A stretch of DNA of 64,000 nt from Sternotherus odoratus. Lineage: Eukaryota; Chordata; Testudines; Kinosternidae. Below, piece after piece: positions 21,969-34,182 of this stretch; position 1 is the first letter of the stretch; each line of letters starts with the position of its first letter. The stretch spans positions 84,302,390 to 84,366,389 of the forward strand of contig JAVMKO010000003.1 of the NCBI GenBank assembly GCA_032164245.1, read 5' to 3'. Below the pieces are notes generated by a model. It was not told where the DNA came from and ran no database searches. It saw nothing but the letters and a program-made list of their open reading frames with translations. Position numbers and translations under genes: made by a program.

Positions 21969-22200
21969 GGGGATAGCTCAGTGGTTTGAGCGTTGGCCTG
22001 CTAAACCCAGGGTTGTGAGTTCAATCCTTGAGGGGGCCATTTAGGGATCTGGGGCAAAAAATCTGTCAGGGGACAGTACTCGATCCTGCTAGTGTAGGCA
22101 GGTGGATCCTGCTAGTGTAGGCAGGGGACTGGACTCGATGACCTTCAAGGTCTTTCCAGTTCTAGGAGATTGGTATATCTCCATTTATATTTATATATTT
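21969..22200 (+). mobile_element. tRNA-derived SINE (turtle Cry type)
   Basis: A full-length tRNA-headed SINE. The A box region reads ATAGCTCAGTGGTTTGAGC and the B box region GGTTGTGAGTTCAATCC, then GAGGGGGCCATTTAGGGATC and a LINE-like 3' part ending GGTATATCTCC with a T/A-rich tail. A 7-bp duplication AAGGTGG flanks it (21962-21968 and 22201-22207). A 23-bp unit is tandemly duplicated inside (22082-22104, 22105-22127). The internal pol III promoter boxes look intact. This family is characteristic of hidden-neck turtles. Confidence 0.93.
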
Positions 22201-22207
22201 AAGGTGG

Positions 22208-22779
22208 CCCTGCTGGAGGCTGTAGCAGCAAAGAGTTCTTCAGATGTAAGATGGGTTTGTAAATATTTGGGGTGCTCTTGATTGCAAAGCAGAAAACTTT
22301 GTGTAAACAACGTTATGCCTCATTAAAAGCCTACAGCACATGGGAGAATGGTTTCTTCAGCCAGAATCCACAACAAAAGCATGACATTTGTCTCTTTTCT
22401 GCTAAGTTCCAGAGAGGAAAATGAAGTCCCTGCCCAGTTCTTATCTAATCATTCTCAGAGAGATTCTTCTACCCTGATTCTCCCGGTTCCCTTTTATAGT
22501 GTGTGAGTGGGGGGGATGATTAATCGATTCCTCACAGATGGCTCTGCCCTCCTCCCTGTCAATCCCTGCACTCCTGGGAGGCATCCGTGGTCAGAGGAGA
22601 GAGTTAACCGCTTTCTTGCTGGGCTGTTCTCCTAGTCAGAGAGGAGTTCATAATGTTAGCTTTTAATATTGCATATGAAAGTATTGGCATTTGTGTTTTT
22701 GCTTAGGCAAGGAGGGGTGGAAGGTTAGTTGCTGTTAGCTGGAATGACAGAATAGATCACTCCACTGGAATATGGATTA
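22208..22779. other. No gene recognised
   Basis: Unassigned unique-looking DNA between the SINE and a CR1 tail. Confidence 0.4.
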
Positions 22780-22886
22780 GAATCATAGAACCATACTGTA
22801 GGGTTAGAAGGAACTGCCGTGGTCATCTAGTCTAACCCCCTGCCAAAATGCAGGATTTGTTGTGTCTAAAATCATCCAAGACAGAT
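22780..22886 (-). mobile_element. CR1 LINE 3' end
   Basis: AGAATCATAGAACCATACTG, then GGTTAGAAGGAACTGCCG and GTCATCTAGTCTAACCCCCT, the antisense CR1 terminus, truncated after the 'atcatccaagacagatgg' block. Confidence 0.85.
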
Positions 22887-22999
22887 GGCTATCCTGTTAC
22901 CTGGGTTCATAGTTAGAATGCAGTGACGCCTGAGTTTGAATATTCAACAAATCCCCCAACATGGATTCACTCAGATACTAAGGAGGGGACTGTCTCCTT

Positions 23000-23386
23000 A
23001 TCATATGTGCCAAGTTTCTAATCTGCTGGGGGGTATTCCCCCTGATTCCGCACAGGCCCTGACCGACTCCACCCTTTCCCCCAAGGCCTGACCCTACCCT
23101 GCTTCTTTCCAACCTGATCCACCACCCTTCCTCTTTCTGCCTCCACCTTGGCTCTTCCTTGCCCAGTTCTGTCCCCCTCCCCCAAGCACACTGCGCCCTC
23201 ACTCCTCTCCTCTCTCCCCCAGTGCCTCCTGACACTGTGAAACAGCTGATCCGTGGCAGGTGGTAAGTGCTGGGAGGAAAGGGGAGGTGCTGATCAGTGG
23301 GCCCCACTGGCGGGCAGGAGGCACTGGGGGAAGGGGAAGGTGATAGGGCGGTGGCCCCAGAACACCCACGGAGTTGGCGCCTATGC
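23000..23386 (-). mobile_element. GC-rich hAT-like non-autonomous element
   Basis: The right end, read on the minus strand, starts CATAGGCGCCAACTCCGTGG, the usual beginning of a reptile hAT-like family. The C-rich interior (CCTGACC..., CCCCAAG...) is typical of these elements. The left boundary and target duplication are not resolved. The open frame 22978-23307 is not a gene. Confidence 0.6.
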
Positions 23387-24929
23387 TCCTTATGGCATTT
23401 TACACAATGGGAGTCAGTCCATTTAAGTGAAATCCACCCCCTTTTTATGGCTCATCATCCCTTCTAGATCTTTGGGAGGGTGACTCAACTGGAACTATGC
23501 TGCCAAGGACGTTCCTGCCCTCCTGCCTCCAGAACCTCCCTTAAAGGTGTGAGTGCTACTCCACAAAGTGGGGTGCGGTCACACAAAAAGTTCTGGGATT
23601 GGGCACGAGTAACGCTCAGCCTCAGGTTTCTGAGGGAGCAATCCCCTCCTGCCAGGGCTAAAGCACACGGGGGAGACCTAGTGGTGACGCATGCACTTCC
23701 ATTGCCTGCACTGTACCTGCCTGGTAGATAAACTTCACTTGCCAGTGCTGTCAGTCTAGCAACTTTTACCAGCACTAACTTCACTCGGAAAGAAAAAAAA
23801 GATTCAGTATTCGAATTAACCCAGCAGAATGATTTATTTTTTTCCATGGGTGAATTCTCATCGTCTCATCTTCCTCTTTCTTGTTTATATATCACTCCAC
23901 CTTGTTGTTGCATTTTAAAGTCATATCGACATCTAAATACAAAAACGTGGGAGAAATATTCTTCCCCAGAGCTAGGTGACTATTAGTGGAGTTGTGACAG
24001 GTTAGAGAAATATACCCGCTGAGCAAATTCCTCTTTAAAAAATGCAAATATTAATAATAAAAAAGAACTTCGAGCTCATAGGCCTAAGGGGGCAGCTTAA
24101 TTAAAGATTTGGGAGCAATTAAACTGGATTGTAAAAATGAAAACAAATCTTCTAGAAAACATTAACTCTCCCTTTGGGGCTCATTGAAGTCGTCAAAGTA
24201 TTATCAGAACACTCTGATTTGGGGTTCAAACAATGAGGGATCTGTGGTAGTTCCCAGTGTTTCATAAACCCCCACATCCTCCATTATTCCGGCGCTCTTC
24301 GAAATCCTGTGCACCACGTGAGTGTCACTTGGAACTGGATGGTTCATGTGACATAACTGTCCTATATGCCATCACTTGTGTTCCTGTTCACAAAAATGAA
24401 CCAAAAAGTGAAGTGCGGGGGCCACGTATTGCTGTGGGGAAGCAGGAACAACAGGGCTGTTTTGCTGTGAGTGTTGCTCATTGAAATTTGGGGCCATAGT
24501 TTTAAATTTCCTGTTTTTCCCCGGTTTTCATTAACCTTTCAAAATTCTCAGTCTGGTTGTAAGTAAGAACTACTATGGCCAGGAATGCACCCACATGGGT
24601 TTTTTTAGCTAGACCAAGGCCAAATCTCTGTTGAACAGCTTGCTGCCAACTGGAAAGACAGGATTACTGGAGACTGAAGGCCAAATTCAGCCCTAGAAGA
24701 GAGTCCTACTTCCATTGACTCTGATAAGAACTGCGTCTGGCAACTCTAGAGCTCAGTTTGATCCAGAGAATTTGGAAAAATAATAACTAAATAAAAACCA
24801 CCCACCCACCCACAGTAACCAACTCAGAATTTGGGAAACTATCTTGTGTGTCTGAGTGGGACCGGAGTGGAGGGTTGCTGGCTCTCATTGCCTTCGTCCA
24901 CCATGCTTATCAGGGGATCTTTACGCCCC
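23387..24929. other. No gene recognised
   Basis: No gene is recognised. Opposing open frames at 23480-23847 share the same DNA without domain features. About 24660-24770 may be a decayed palindromic repeat ('gaaggccaaattcagccc'). Confidence 0.4.
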
Positions 24930-25560
24930 AGGGTAGTTTGGCAGCTACAGGGTTAATGCAGAAACTTCCTTCCTGCTGGGCCAGAGCTGACTGGCAGCCC
25001 CACAGCAGCAGTGAGGATCAAAGCCTGTAAGGCAGGAGGGTGGGGTGGCTGCCAGGGAGGCTGTGGAGAGACTGAGAGACGCCCCTGCCAACAAACTGGT
25101 GAGAAGCAGCCAGGCCAGTGAAGCCAACTCTCCAGAGAGAGAGAGAGAAACAGGGCAAGAGGCTGGAAAGCCCACAGAGGTAGGAACCAGCTGAGGGAAC
25201 AACAAGGGACTTGAGAAGGGTTAACTCTGGCTGCTCTGAACAAGGGCCCTGAGCTGGAGCCCAGTGGAGCAGGTGGGCCTCGGTTCCCCTACTTCTTCCC
25301 CACACTAAGATAAGAGAGGGACAATGGTCAGGATTATGAGTGGTAGAGGCTGGAGGAGAGACTTTGCGTTCTTTAATTCTGGATTTTTCTCTTAACCATG
25401 ATAGGCTGTGCAGTGACTTAGCCGAAGAGCTGGGCCATGGGAGATGACCAGCTGGCTTGATGCTACAGAAGGGATGCCGGGGGTGTTAGACTGAAGGGAC
25501 CCCTGCAGCACCACACTTGGCCAGAGGGAGGTGATCTAGAGTTGAGGGCAAAGCTCCTAC
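24930..25560. mobile_element. Possible LTR-derived sequence
   Basis: A GC-richer block whose composition and phrases (GCTGGGCCAGAGCTGACTGG, AAGGGTTAACTCTGGCTG, CAAGGGCCCTGAGCTGGAGC) resemble the style of the solo LTR at 17294. I cannot fix its ends or find a duplication, so this is only a suggestion. The three antisense open frames at 24945-25305 overlap each other and are chance. Confidence 0.35.
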
Positions 25561-27690
25561 ATTGCCATACAACGGAAATGAAAAATATATGTTCCAATCT
25601 GTCTGACAATGGCTGCGGAGGGAGTTAAATTAACTTCTCCTGACACTTGGCTCACACTTGCCAGTTTTACTGATGTGACTTTGATCTGTGCCTCTCAACC
25701 AGTCTATCAAGATTAAATAACCTGTTTCTCATCATTAATATGCCCAATGACAAGGAGGATGGAAGTAAAGTGACCGACAACACTTCTTGCTGTGCAAGCC
25801 AATGAGGTCATTTTCCGATAATCCAGGCTATCATCTGTGAAAAAAATTCCCTCTTCTAACCTCATGTACATTGTGTGCCTTGACTTTCCTCACTTGGGTT
25901 GGATTTGAGTCCTGGACTAACTCCTAGGGTTAGACGTGAATTGGATAAACTAAGCCAATGCAAAAAGGTTTCTGTTCTAGTATTTGATGTCAAATTGATG
26001 GTTCCTATTCCCAGATGTGTCATGCTCAGTTAGTGAATAACAGATTGTCAAATAAAGCAATAAATCTTCTTGCTTGCTGACTGCTGTGCGGAACTGCCAT
26101 GTGAAAACACTCACATGCTCACTAATTCTGTGTGATGAGTGAGGCTGGCTGCATCCAGGCCATCTCCAGAGGCCACCCAAGAGGTGCCAACATATTGAGT
26201 TGGGATGAGCGCTGGATCAGCACTGTTTTCCCAACACCTTGAGGCCATGACTGGAAGTCTGACAGCAATATGCCATGTAAATCCTGTTAATTCTGGGACT
26301 GATTTCCATGGGAGTTCTCACTGGGTATGGGACTACCCAAAGTTGGAAAGGATGGCACAGCTGGGCCCTCTGTTAGATTATGTAGCTATTTTCTTTAGTA
26401 AATGTTTCTGTTGGGGAAATGTGGTGGTTTGATTGGAGCTCTGAATCCTCTATTATGTATATAGAGTATATATAACATGGAGGACATAGTATAAGATCTC
26501 TCAAATCCTGCCCAAGTGCTTCAATTTTGTTCTGCAAGGACCATCTGAAAAGATGAAAGAATAGTTCAGACCCCAGACCATTCAGTCTTTGGCTTCTATA
26601 TTGTGACTGTCAATAAGGGTGTTAATTAATTCTAATAGGGATGTGGGTTTTATGACGTAGACTGGACTGAAACCGCCAAATCACTTCACCTAGGGATCAA
26701 GAGAAAAAGCTGACAAGAAGGTCACTAGGAAGAAAGGAAACAGCCAAAAATTTTAACTGTTTCAGCAACATTTCGACACGCAAATGAAAATCAAGTGATT
26801 GAACAGACATGAAGTAAACTGCTGAAAAGTCAATGTGTTGCAATGTAGTTTGCATAGGCTCCTGAATAGATGCCGCCTGATAACAACGTTTGGTCGTTAG
26901 TGAACTGGATTGGATGATATTGCCTCTTTTCCATAGGACCCTCAGTTTCCCGTTGTGTGTTGATTCTTGATGGATGAACTTCAGCACACTTTCCATCATG
27001 TGCCATTGAACGAGATGTTTAGGAAGAATAGCCAAGAATGGTTAAAATATTAGTATGAACTATCTCCAATGTAAAAAACAAGGACATGTGTATATTAATA
27101 AGCGTGAGAATAGCCTCTCTCCTGGCTGTTTTATACCTCTTCAAGAAGCAAAAAAAGGCATCAATATTTATTTTAGTTTTGTGCACTTCACCTGGAATAT
27201 GGTGGGTATGCTTGCTTATTTACATCCCCCTATTCTGTACCTGTGCTCTGCATTTCCTCTGATGGGATGCAGAACTTCTGAATGGTTCCTTGTTCCCAGT
27301 ACAAATCGCTCTGCTCTAATCTTTCTAGAGAACATTTCAATTTGATTCTGCCCTCTTGTGTGTGTGCACTGTCTCCCGTAGCTCGGTGCCAGCTGCGAAG
27401 CTCACATAGTTGAGTTTACACCAAAGAAATGCCTGACAAAAAGAGATGTGAAGCAACAATGCAAGATGCAGAATAGGTGTTTGGGTTTTAGGTTTACTGT
27501 AGGAGATCAAAATCTTAAAAATCTCTGGGAACCTAAAAAGAATGGCAGACTGGGCTGCATCTAGCAGGAAGTGTCAGGACTTTAAGACTGACCGGTGCAT
27601 CCCCATTGTTATGTGAAGTGCTCTTTGAATTACCAGTTGCCCATGGCCACTGTTTCAGTTGATATGGGACATTTCTTTGAAACGATCATT
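25561..27690. other. No gene recognised
   Basis: No repeat or exon is recognised over about 2.1 kb. The minus-strand open frame 26697-27035 (112 residues) has no motif I recognise. Confidence 0.45.
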
Positions 27691-27785
27691 AGGGCCCTGA
27701 TTCAGGGAAGCACTTAAGCACGTGCTTAACTTTAAGCATGTGCTTCCATTGAACTTTAGCATGAGCTTTACTGAATCAGGCCCTA
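27691..27785. repeat. Palindromic amniote DNA repeat
   Basis: The left end AGGGCCCTGATTCAGGGAAG mirrors the right end CTTTACTGAATCAGGCCCT. The inner GCACGTGCTTAACTTTAAGC is complementary to sequence further in. This is a small MITE-like element whose right end was duplicated by the adjacent PLE insertion. Confidence 0.75.
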
Positions 27786-27790
27786 GGGTG

Positions 27791-27911
27791 TCAGGTATCA
27801 GGGGTAGCTCTATTAGTCTGTATCCACAAAAACAATAAGGAGTCCGGTGGCACCTTAAAGACGAACAGATGTATTTACATTTATTTATTCAAATCAACCT
27901 GTTAGTCTTTT
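27791..27911. mobile_element. Miniature Penelope-like insertion with 13-bp TSD
   Basis: A 121-bp insertion between perfect 13-bp direct repeats AGGCCCTAGGGTG (27778-27790 and 27912-27924). The left part (from GTATCAGGGGTAGCTC through GGTGGCACCTTAAAGACG) is antisense and the right part (ACCTGTTAGTCTTTT) sense to the PLE terminal sequence, so short inverted arms remain. It has the same start and architecture as the insertion at 16376-16512. The hammerhead-like core is missing from the shortened interior. Confidence 0.78.
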
Positions 27912-27924
27912 AGGCCCTAGGGTG

Positions 27925-28282
27925 GAATTCTGCAGCCAGGAAGAGCCAAAGAAGATCACTCTTTGTGCTCAGAGTGAATGGATTTGGTGAGTGGTGATCA
28001 TGGTAAAGTTCCTCACCTGCCCATGACATGGCTGGTTAGTAGTTTGGGTGGGATTCTGTTACTGAGGTGGTGAGCATGGGGGGAGGGGTTGGAGAGAAAA
28101 CGGGAGACCAATTTTTTTTTTAGACTACTCCCTTGCAACCATGTTGTCCACTTGTTTGAGGGCTGTAAAAGTGAATTAAGCCTTAAAGTTTCTGGTCAAA
28201 GTAAGATGGTTTCATTCAACCAGTTTGTCTCAGCTCTCATTTGTTTTAGATTAATTTAATTACTTATCTAGTGTTTCACATC
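27925..28282. other. No gene recognised
   Basis: Unassigned; nothing beyond a short T run near 28110. Confidence 0.4.
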
Positions 28283-28605
28283 TCTAAACGGCGTACAAGC
28301 TGCGCTCAATCTTCACACCACTATGAGGTAGGCAAGTGGGTTTTCCCCCCACCAGTATGGCTCTGGTTCAGCAAATTACTTAAGCACATGCCTAAATGTA
28401 AGCATGTAACTAAACCTGCTTACATCAATGGAACTACTTGTGTGCAAGGTTAGGGATATGCTTCAGTATCAGAATCAGGACCGACGCCAACACAGGTGGG
28501 GAAACAAGGAGAGGTGAAGTGACTTCTCCAAATCAGTAGGAAAGGAGCATTAACACTCAGTCTCTCACTCCTGGCCCACTGCTCAGCCCTCCTGACTATG
28601 CCTCC
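28283..28605 (-). repeat. MIR-type SINE split by a palindromic repeat
   Basis: Antisense MIR core appears in two pieces: AATCTTCACACCACTATGAG (28310 area) and GTGGGGAAACAAGGAGAGG with TGAAGTGACTTCTCCAAATC (28496-28535). Between them, about 28355-28485 resembles the palindromic repeat at 27691 (TCTGGTTCAGCAAATTAC ... AAGCACATGCC ... TCAGAATCAGGACC). Confidence 0.6.
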
Positions 28606-31324
28606 TCTTTGAGGCTCTTTCTCCTTCCTAGGCTGCAAAGTCTTTCAAAACTCTGAAGTATCTGAAGAAAATGAATATTTTGTAAGTTCCTTAGTATCTT
28701 TGCCAGCTCCTTTTCTCTTGGTTAGGTTTTCATGAAACATCCAAGACAGAAAATTCAGAAAGTGGGGGAGGAGGAAGTATGGCAAAGGCTTAGAGCTGCC
28801 TATGGCATAAAACTGGATTATAATGTCATTTGCTAACTGACAGATCATTTAGTGTCCTGGAAGAGTCTGTTTTCACACTGCTGAATCTCTCACCGGGGAA
28901 TTCCATGTAGGCTTCTTATTGTCAGAGCTATTTTTCACCCAATTTGTTTCCAAATGATGTCTAACCTGAGGTCTTCCCGCTGAGAGGGGTTTAAGCGATG
29001 ATTAATGAGAAGTGTTTTGCCAGACCCACCTGGGGAATGGCCCATCTGCAAACTCAGGTAAGATAGAGCTTCCTACAAGGCATCTGCGGGTGAATGGCAG
29101 GCAGCTTCCTGGGGCCTGAGGCATCGTTCACAGCCAAGGCAAGGTGTTCGCTGTTAGCATCACAGTGATTCGTAAAAGGTCTGGAGATAAATGGCACTTA
29201 CTCCATGACCAACGTCTAGTCTGAAAAAACAAACCTTTTTAGGCTTGGCTTTAAAATGCAATCTCTCCCCCCCCCCCCCATGGAGCCCCTTTCTGTTGCA
29301 TAAAAATGTGTTCACTTGTGTTATGCAGTCAGCATATAGGATAAACGGAAAGTGGCTTAATTTCATGTGCGATATTAATTCTATTTTAATTGCTGTAAAT
29401 AAAACAGTACACTGATCTGAAACATAGTCAGCTTTGTATTTTGAGCTATGCACTCATCATCTGAACAGATGTGTCATATACATGAGGTTTTAAAATGTCA
29501 GCAGTAGGTTTTCCAGTTATCTGCTAAAGTGTATAGGAAATGTTGAGGTTTTTCTTTCCCCACAATTTTATTAGATAGCATTGTTTTTTCCAGCAAAATC
29601 TGATAGTCCAAGGTTTTGCGAAACACAATCTCAAGTATATATGGGGATGGCAGTTGCTGGGAAAACACGTTGGTTTCTAATCCTTTGCTGAGATAGAATA
29701 TCCGTATTTCCAATGTTCCAATATTACTATATTACATTTGAATTCCCTAACAGATGCCCATAATCATTTTTTAAAAGGCCCACAGAAGGCTAAGAAGCCC
29801 TGAAAATTTGGTTTCTCTCTGGATTTGTAAGGCAGAAATCTGGACATATTTCTTAATGAATAATTTCCCTTCTTTGATTTATGTGAAGGCTCTAGGCTCA
29901 GTTATCATCTGGAAATACATTCCTGTACAGCCTGTGTCATTTAAATGCAACATCCCACAGCCCTGTCTGTCAAGACAAACACATAATAGATCCAAATGTC
30001 TACAAACAAAACAGATTGTTTGTAGGGATTATTTATTACCAATAAAGAGCAAGAGTTTATATTAGCAAAGCCATCCTTCTTGCAAATAGAGAAAAGCTCC
30101 CAACATTTCCTGGCCTTCAGCAATATTTATTCCACTGTCAAGGGATCAAAATGTTTCTTACTCAGTGTTTGGCTTGACCCAAAAATGTGTTTGACTCCGT
30201 TGTTTTTAACCAAATGTTGTGATATCTTCCGTTTGATTTGCCTGAAATTTAGCCTGCAAAACAATCTCACACTTTCTTTAACTACTTCTCTTGCCAGCAA
30301 TGTGTTTACCATGATTTAGATGTCTATTATACGCATGAACGACTTGTCTACTTAATTTCATCAAAAAAATGAACCCTCGTAAGTGGCACAGATGCTGGTA
30401 TGATGGTAATCAAATTAGTTTTTGGACAGGTTTATGGCCACTTGCTGTCAGTTAAGCTCTTTTTGGCTATCTTCACTCCTAATACAGTTTTGATGGTGAT
30501 TAATGGCTCCATTAATACACTGTTTGTGTTATGATAGACACAGCATTATGGTCTGGTTTGCTGACCACAGATGATCATGCATTTCTTTAAAATTCAATTT
30601 TGAAAAAAAGTGTTAGTTGTATTTAATGTGTCAGTATTTCATATCAGTAGGTGGGGGTTGAATGCATAGGCCTTCCAAATTGTTTTATGTCTGCTTCACA
30701 AGGGAGGCACTGCAGTGCCGTTAAGAGACATAGAAGTTTCTTGAACAGCATAATTGGACACAGATTTCTTCAAGATTCCTCTAGTTGCTAACATGCCCAA
30801 GAATTTGGCTACACAGATTGTTCTCTGCTATCTTGCCATGTCACTTTCCGTCCTCTTCTCTCCCAGATCTTCCCCAGTTAATCCCTTTATCCCAAAACTC
30901 CAATAAGTTTTTCTCTCACTCGGTTTTTTCTTCTCTCTGTTTAACTTTCCCCCCTCATCCCCATCCCGGTAGGACTCTCTTCACACCTGAAACTTTGACT
31001 TTTCTGGCTTTTACTTAAACCTCTCCCCTTTAGTCTTCCAGTGACTTTAATTCCTTTCATACAGGGCAATAGGACACATTCACCAGTGTCTCACACAATC
31101 ACATCTGGGCATCACATGCAGCTCCCTATGCAGAGTATGACTTCCATGAGCTCATTCACAAGACCCCTATCCTGTCCATATTTTACTCCCTTTTTAAGAT
31201 CCACTTCTGCTAAGGTGGTGAAAGTGAATCTCGTTAACTGATATTAGATCATCCTGATCTATTATTCCTCTCCCCCATATCTACTACTGATGGTACCAGG
31301 CATGTTTGGGACTTTCTAAATATT
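28606..31324. other. No gene recognised; possible conserved non-coding DNA
   Basis: About 2.7 kb with no recognised repeat except a 13-C run at 29267-29279. From about 30080 to 30620 the sequence is AT-rich, repeat-free and includes an 18-bp palindrome with paired TAAT sites (30499-30516). That is the texture of conserved non-coding elements, but this needs comparison with other species. Confidence 0.4.
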
Positions 31325-31370
31325 CAAAAAGGGGTAGTACTTGACCCAAGGAGCTCACAATCTAACAATA
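31325..31370 (-). repeat. MIR-type tail fragment (weak)
   Basis: CCAAGGAGCTCACAATCTAA resembles the end of the antisense MIR-type tail; the rest has decayed. Confidence 0.4.
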
Positions 31371-32935
31371 ATAATAAATATCACACTGACCAATATTGTC
31401 TCATTATTTCCAGTCTACATCTGTCTGTTGTCTCTTGTTTTATAAACTAAGCATAGTAACTAAGAAAATAAAATTGTGGGTGTGTGTGACACCTGTTAGT
31501 CTATATATGTCCCATGCCACAGACTGGAGCTCTGTGCTGGAACTTTTTTGTGTAAACTTCTGAAATGAAGTGCCCATTTTTTTGCCTTAAGCATTAGTGT
31601 GGGCTGGCTTTATTTGGGAATTCTGCCTTAGATTTTCATACTATGCCCTTCACTACTTGTCAGATTTCTTATATTCTCTCTCTCAGATCATTCATCCATT
31701 TACAGTTGGAATAGTACAGTGCAATGGAACCTAGATTCCATTTTACTGTTTTCAGGAACAGGAAGAAAATGGCAGCCATGAAAAGAGCCAACAAACATAT
31801 TCGGAGTGTTTGCACAGTTTTTTTTATTAGTTAAATAAACATGTTTTATTTCAATAATTCTTCTGCCCATATTTGATTTTTATGTCCATCTGTGCACTTA
31901 CCGAAGCTCCACCCACTTGCTGCTCTGCAAATATTTATTATGCAAATGGTTTGTTTTGAATTGGCTGATTGGAGCAGATGCCCATTTCTGCATAACTGTT
32001 CTTCAGCAAAATTGCAGAATAGCTGGGTAACATATTATCTTACTAGTTAAATAGTTATGATGGGTGTTGAATTGCTAGAAATGCTCCTGGAGGGTTCTGT
32101 TTTCCAATACTGATATTTAAAATCTTTGGCTGCAATATACAGTTACATTTTGAACTATAATCTCCCAACAGAATCTTCAGATCTCCAAACCATTGCCTGA
32201 AAACAATGGACAATTGCAGTGGATCTACCCATTTGCTTTGAACCTATTAATTTATTGTAATCCCCCTTCACATAAGAAAGCATGATCCCATCTGTCTAGC
32301 AAATTACTTTTATCTAATGAGGGCAACTTTACTGACAGTTTTATCTCATTATAATGGAAAAGCTTATTACTAGAACCAGTTATCAAAGCACTGTATAAAT
32401 AGTCTGAACCCCATCAATGCAAAACCAATGGTGTTTCAAATTCTATTTTATTCTACTTCAGACCAAAGGGAAAAATAAAATATTTGAGAATGCTAGTGAG
32501 ATGAACCTGAAGAGGTGGAGAAGGCAGAAAGGGAGAGACCCTCTGAACAATATAATACAGAGGATGGAAAAAGATGGTTTCATAGTTATATACTATTGTA
32601 TACTCTTGGATACTGGTCTCTCTTTCTCTCTCTCTCCTTTTGACCAAAACAGTTAGTGCATGCACCCATGCTCACACACATTATGCACACACTCCTTTTG
32701 ACCTAAGTAGTTAACCAGTATTTGCGGTCTTGAGGGTTGTTTCCATTAGGAGAAGAAATTAGTGATAGGTATTTCTTTGATGCAATCCTGTTTATTTACA
32801 AAGAGTTGACACAAAGACCTGTTTCCTTGAACATCCTGGAAATCAAACAGGAGCAGTTTCTTTGCTCACAGTTCCAAGTCTAGTTTTAGTCAGCACTCTA
32901 CCCAAAAGCTCTGTCTCCGAGTTTTTCCTCAGAGT
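31371..32935. other. No gene recognised; candidate regulatory stretch
   Basis: No gene is recognised. The stretch 31790-32060 is repeat-free, contains an octamer ATGCAAAT (31940-31947) and AT-rich blocks, and is a candidate conserved element. A short TC run lies near 32616-32638. Confidence 0.4.
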
Positions 32936-32943
32936 CCTGGCAC

Positions 32944-33287
32944 CAGCGGCGTATTATCGCCTAGGCCGACAAGGGACAGTAAATTTATAATAGCCATAGG
33001 TGCTGATGGGTGCTTGTGCCCCTCTGCCCAAACTCCGCTTGTTCTCCCCATTCCAACCCCTTTCCCAAATCCCTGACCCTGCCTCCTCCCCCAAGCGTGC
33101 TGCTGCTCTGCTTCTCCCCCCTCCCTACCAGGCTTGCTGCAGGAAACAGCCGTTTCTGGCAAGCTGTGAGGGAGGCGGGAAAAGCGGAGCAGCGGTGGCA
33201 CGCTGTGGGGAGGAGGCAGAGGTGAGCTGGGTGGGGGCAGCAACTATTTCAGGGCCTAGGGACGGCAAAATCATTAATCCGCCACTG
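32944..33287. mobile_element. Non-autonomous hAT element (344 bp) with 8-bp TSD
   Basis: Perfect 8-bp duplication CCTGGCAC at 32936-32943 and 33288-33295. The left end is CAGCGGCGTATTA and the right end, in reverse complement, CAGTGGCGGATTA. Sub-terminal CCTAGGCC / CCTAGGCCC blocks also mirror each other. The interior is GC-rich and non-coding, so the open frames at 32929-33392 are spurious. Confidence 0.88.
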
Positions 33288-33295
33288 CCTGGCAC

Positions 33296-34070
33296 AGGTC
33301 CTTCTCCGACTGGGGCTTCCTTGCTGCTTCTATACACGTGCACACACCCACCCGTCTACTCACACTACTCAGCCTCCTGGATTTTCATTTAGCCTACAGT
33401 TTCTTTTGCCCACATAGCACTAATTCCTGACTGGCCTTATATGTGACCTGTGTCTTTGGGCAGTGGCTCCTGTTAGCTAAGGTATCTATTCCATAAAGGA
33501 GCTTGATTGCTTTTTACATTTCGCCCGAATGAAGGGCAGCTGTTATGCCCACCGGTTTCACTCAACTTCCCCCACATAACAATACATACTTACAGCTAAA
33601 TTCCTCTCTAAAGAAGTCAGCAAATTCAGAATTCTAAGTACCAAATGAACATTACTTCTGTTCCTCTGCGTGAGTACTTTGTAATGGAAGCAGCTGAGGG
33701 TGATAAAATTTCCAGGGTAATCTGATATTTAACTCTAATGGGTATATGCAGTCCTTCTGAACCACCACCTCGCTAACTCATACTTAGAAAGTAAGCATTT
33801 ATTCAATGCTTTTTCCTGGCACCCAATGTAATCACATACGAGCAAGGGGTGGAGTTAAAAGCTACCATCCTCAATGCTGAACTCCTTGCCAATGATCTGG
33901 TATTAAATGCACCAGCCAGGAATCTAAGCCCATTCTTCACAGCTCCTGCTGTACACAAATACACACCACACACAGTCTCAGATGACTATACCGCTGACAG
34001 AAAATTACACACCAGTAAATGCAACAAAGCCCTTGGTATGTTGTTTTAAATGGATACGGGACATGCTTAT
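33296..34070. other. No gene recognised
   Basis: Unassigned sequence; nothing recognisable. Confidence 0.4.
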
Positions 34071-34182
34071 TAGGGCCCAGATCCAGCAAAACATTTAATC
34101 GTGTGTTTTTGTCCCATTATCGGAAATGAAACAACTCACATGTTTAAAATGCACTTAGGTGCTTTGCTAAATTGGAGCCTAA
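34071..34182. repeat. Palindromic amniote DNA repeat
   Basis: The left end TAGGGCCCAGATCCAGCAAA mirrors the right end TTTGCTAAATTGGAGCCTA. It belongs to the same broad class as 27691-27785. Confidence 0.6.

Noticed and set aside
21969..22200. Real tRNA gene
   Set aside because: A and B boxes are present but there is no cloverleaf, and the sequence continues into a SINE body and tail.
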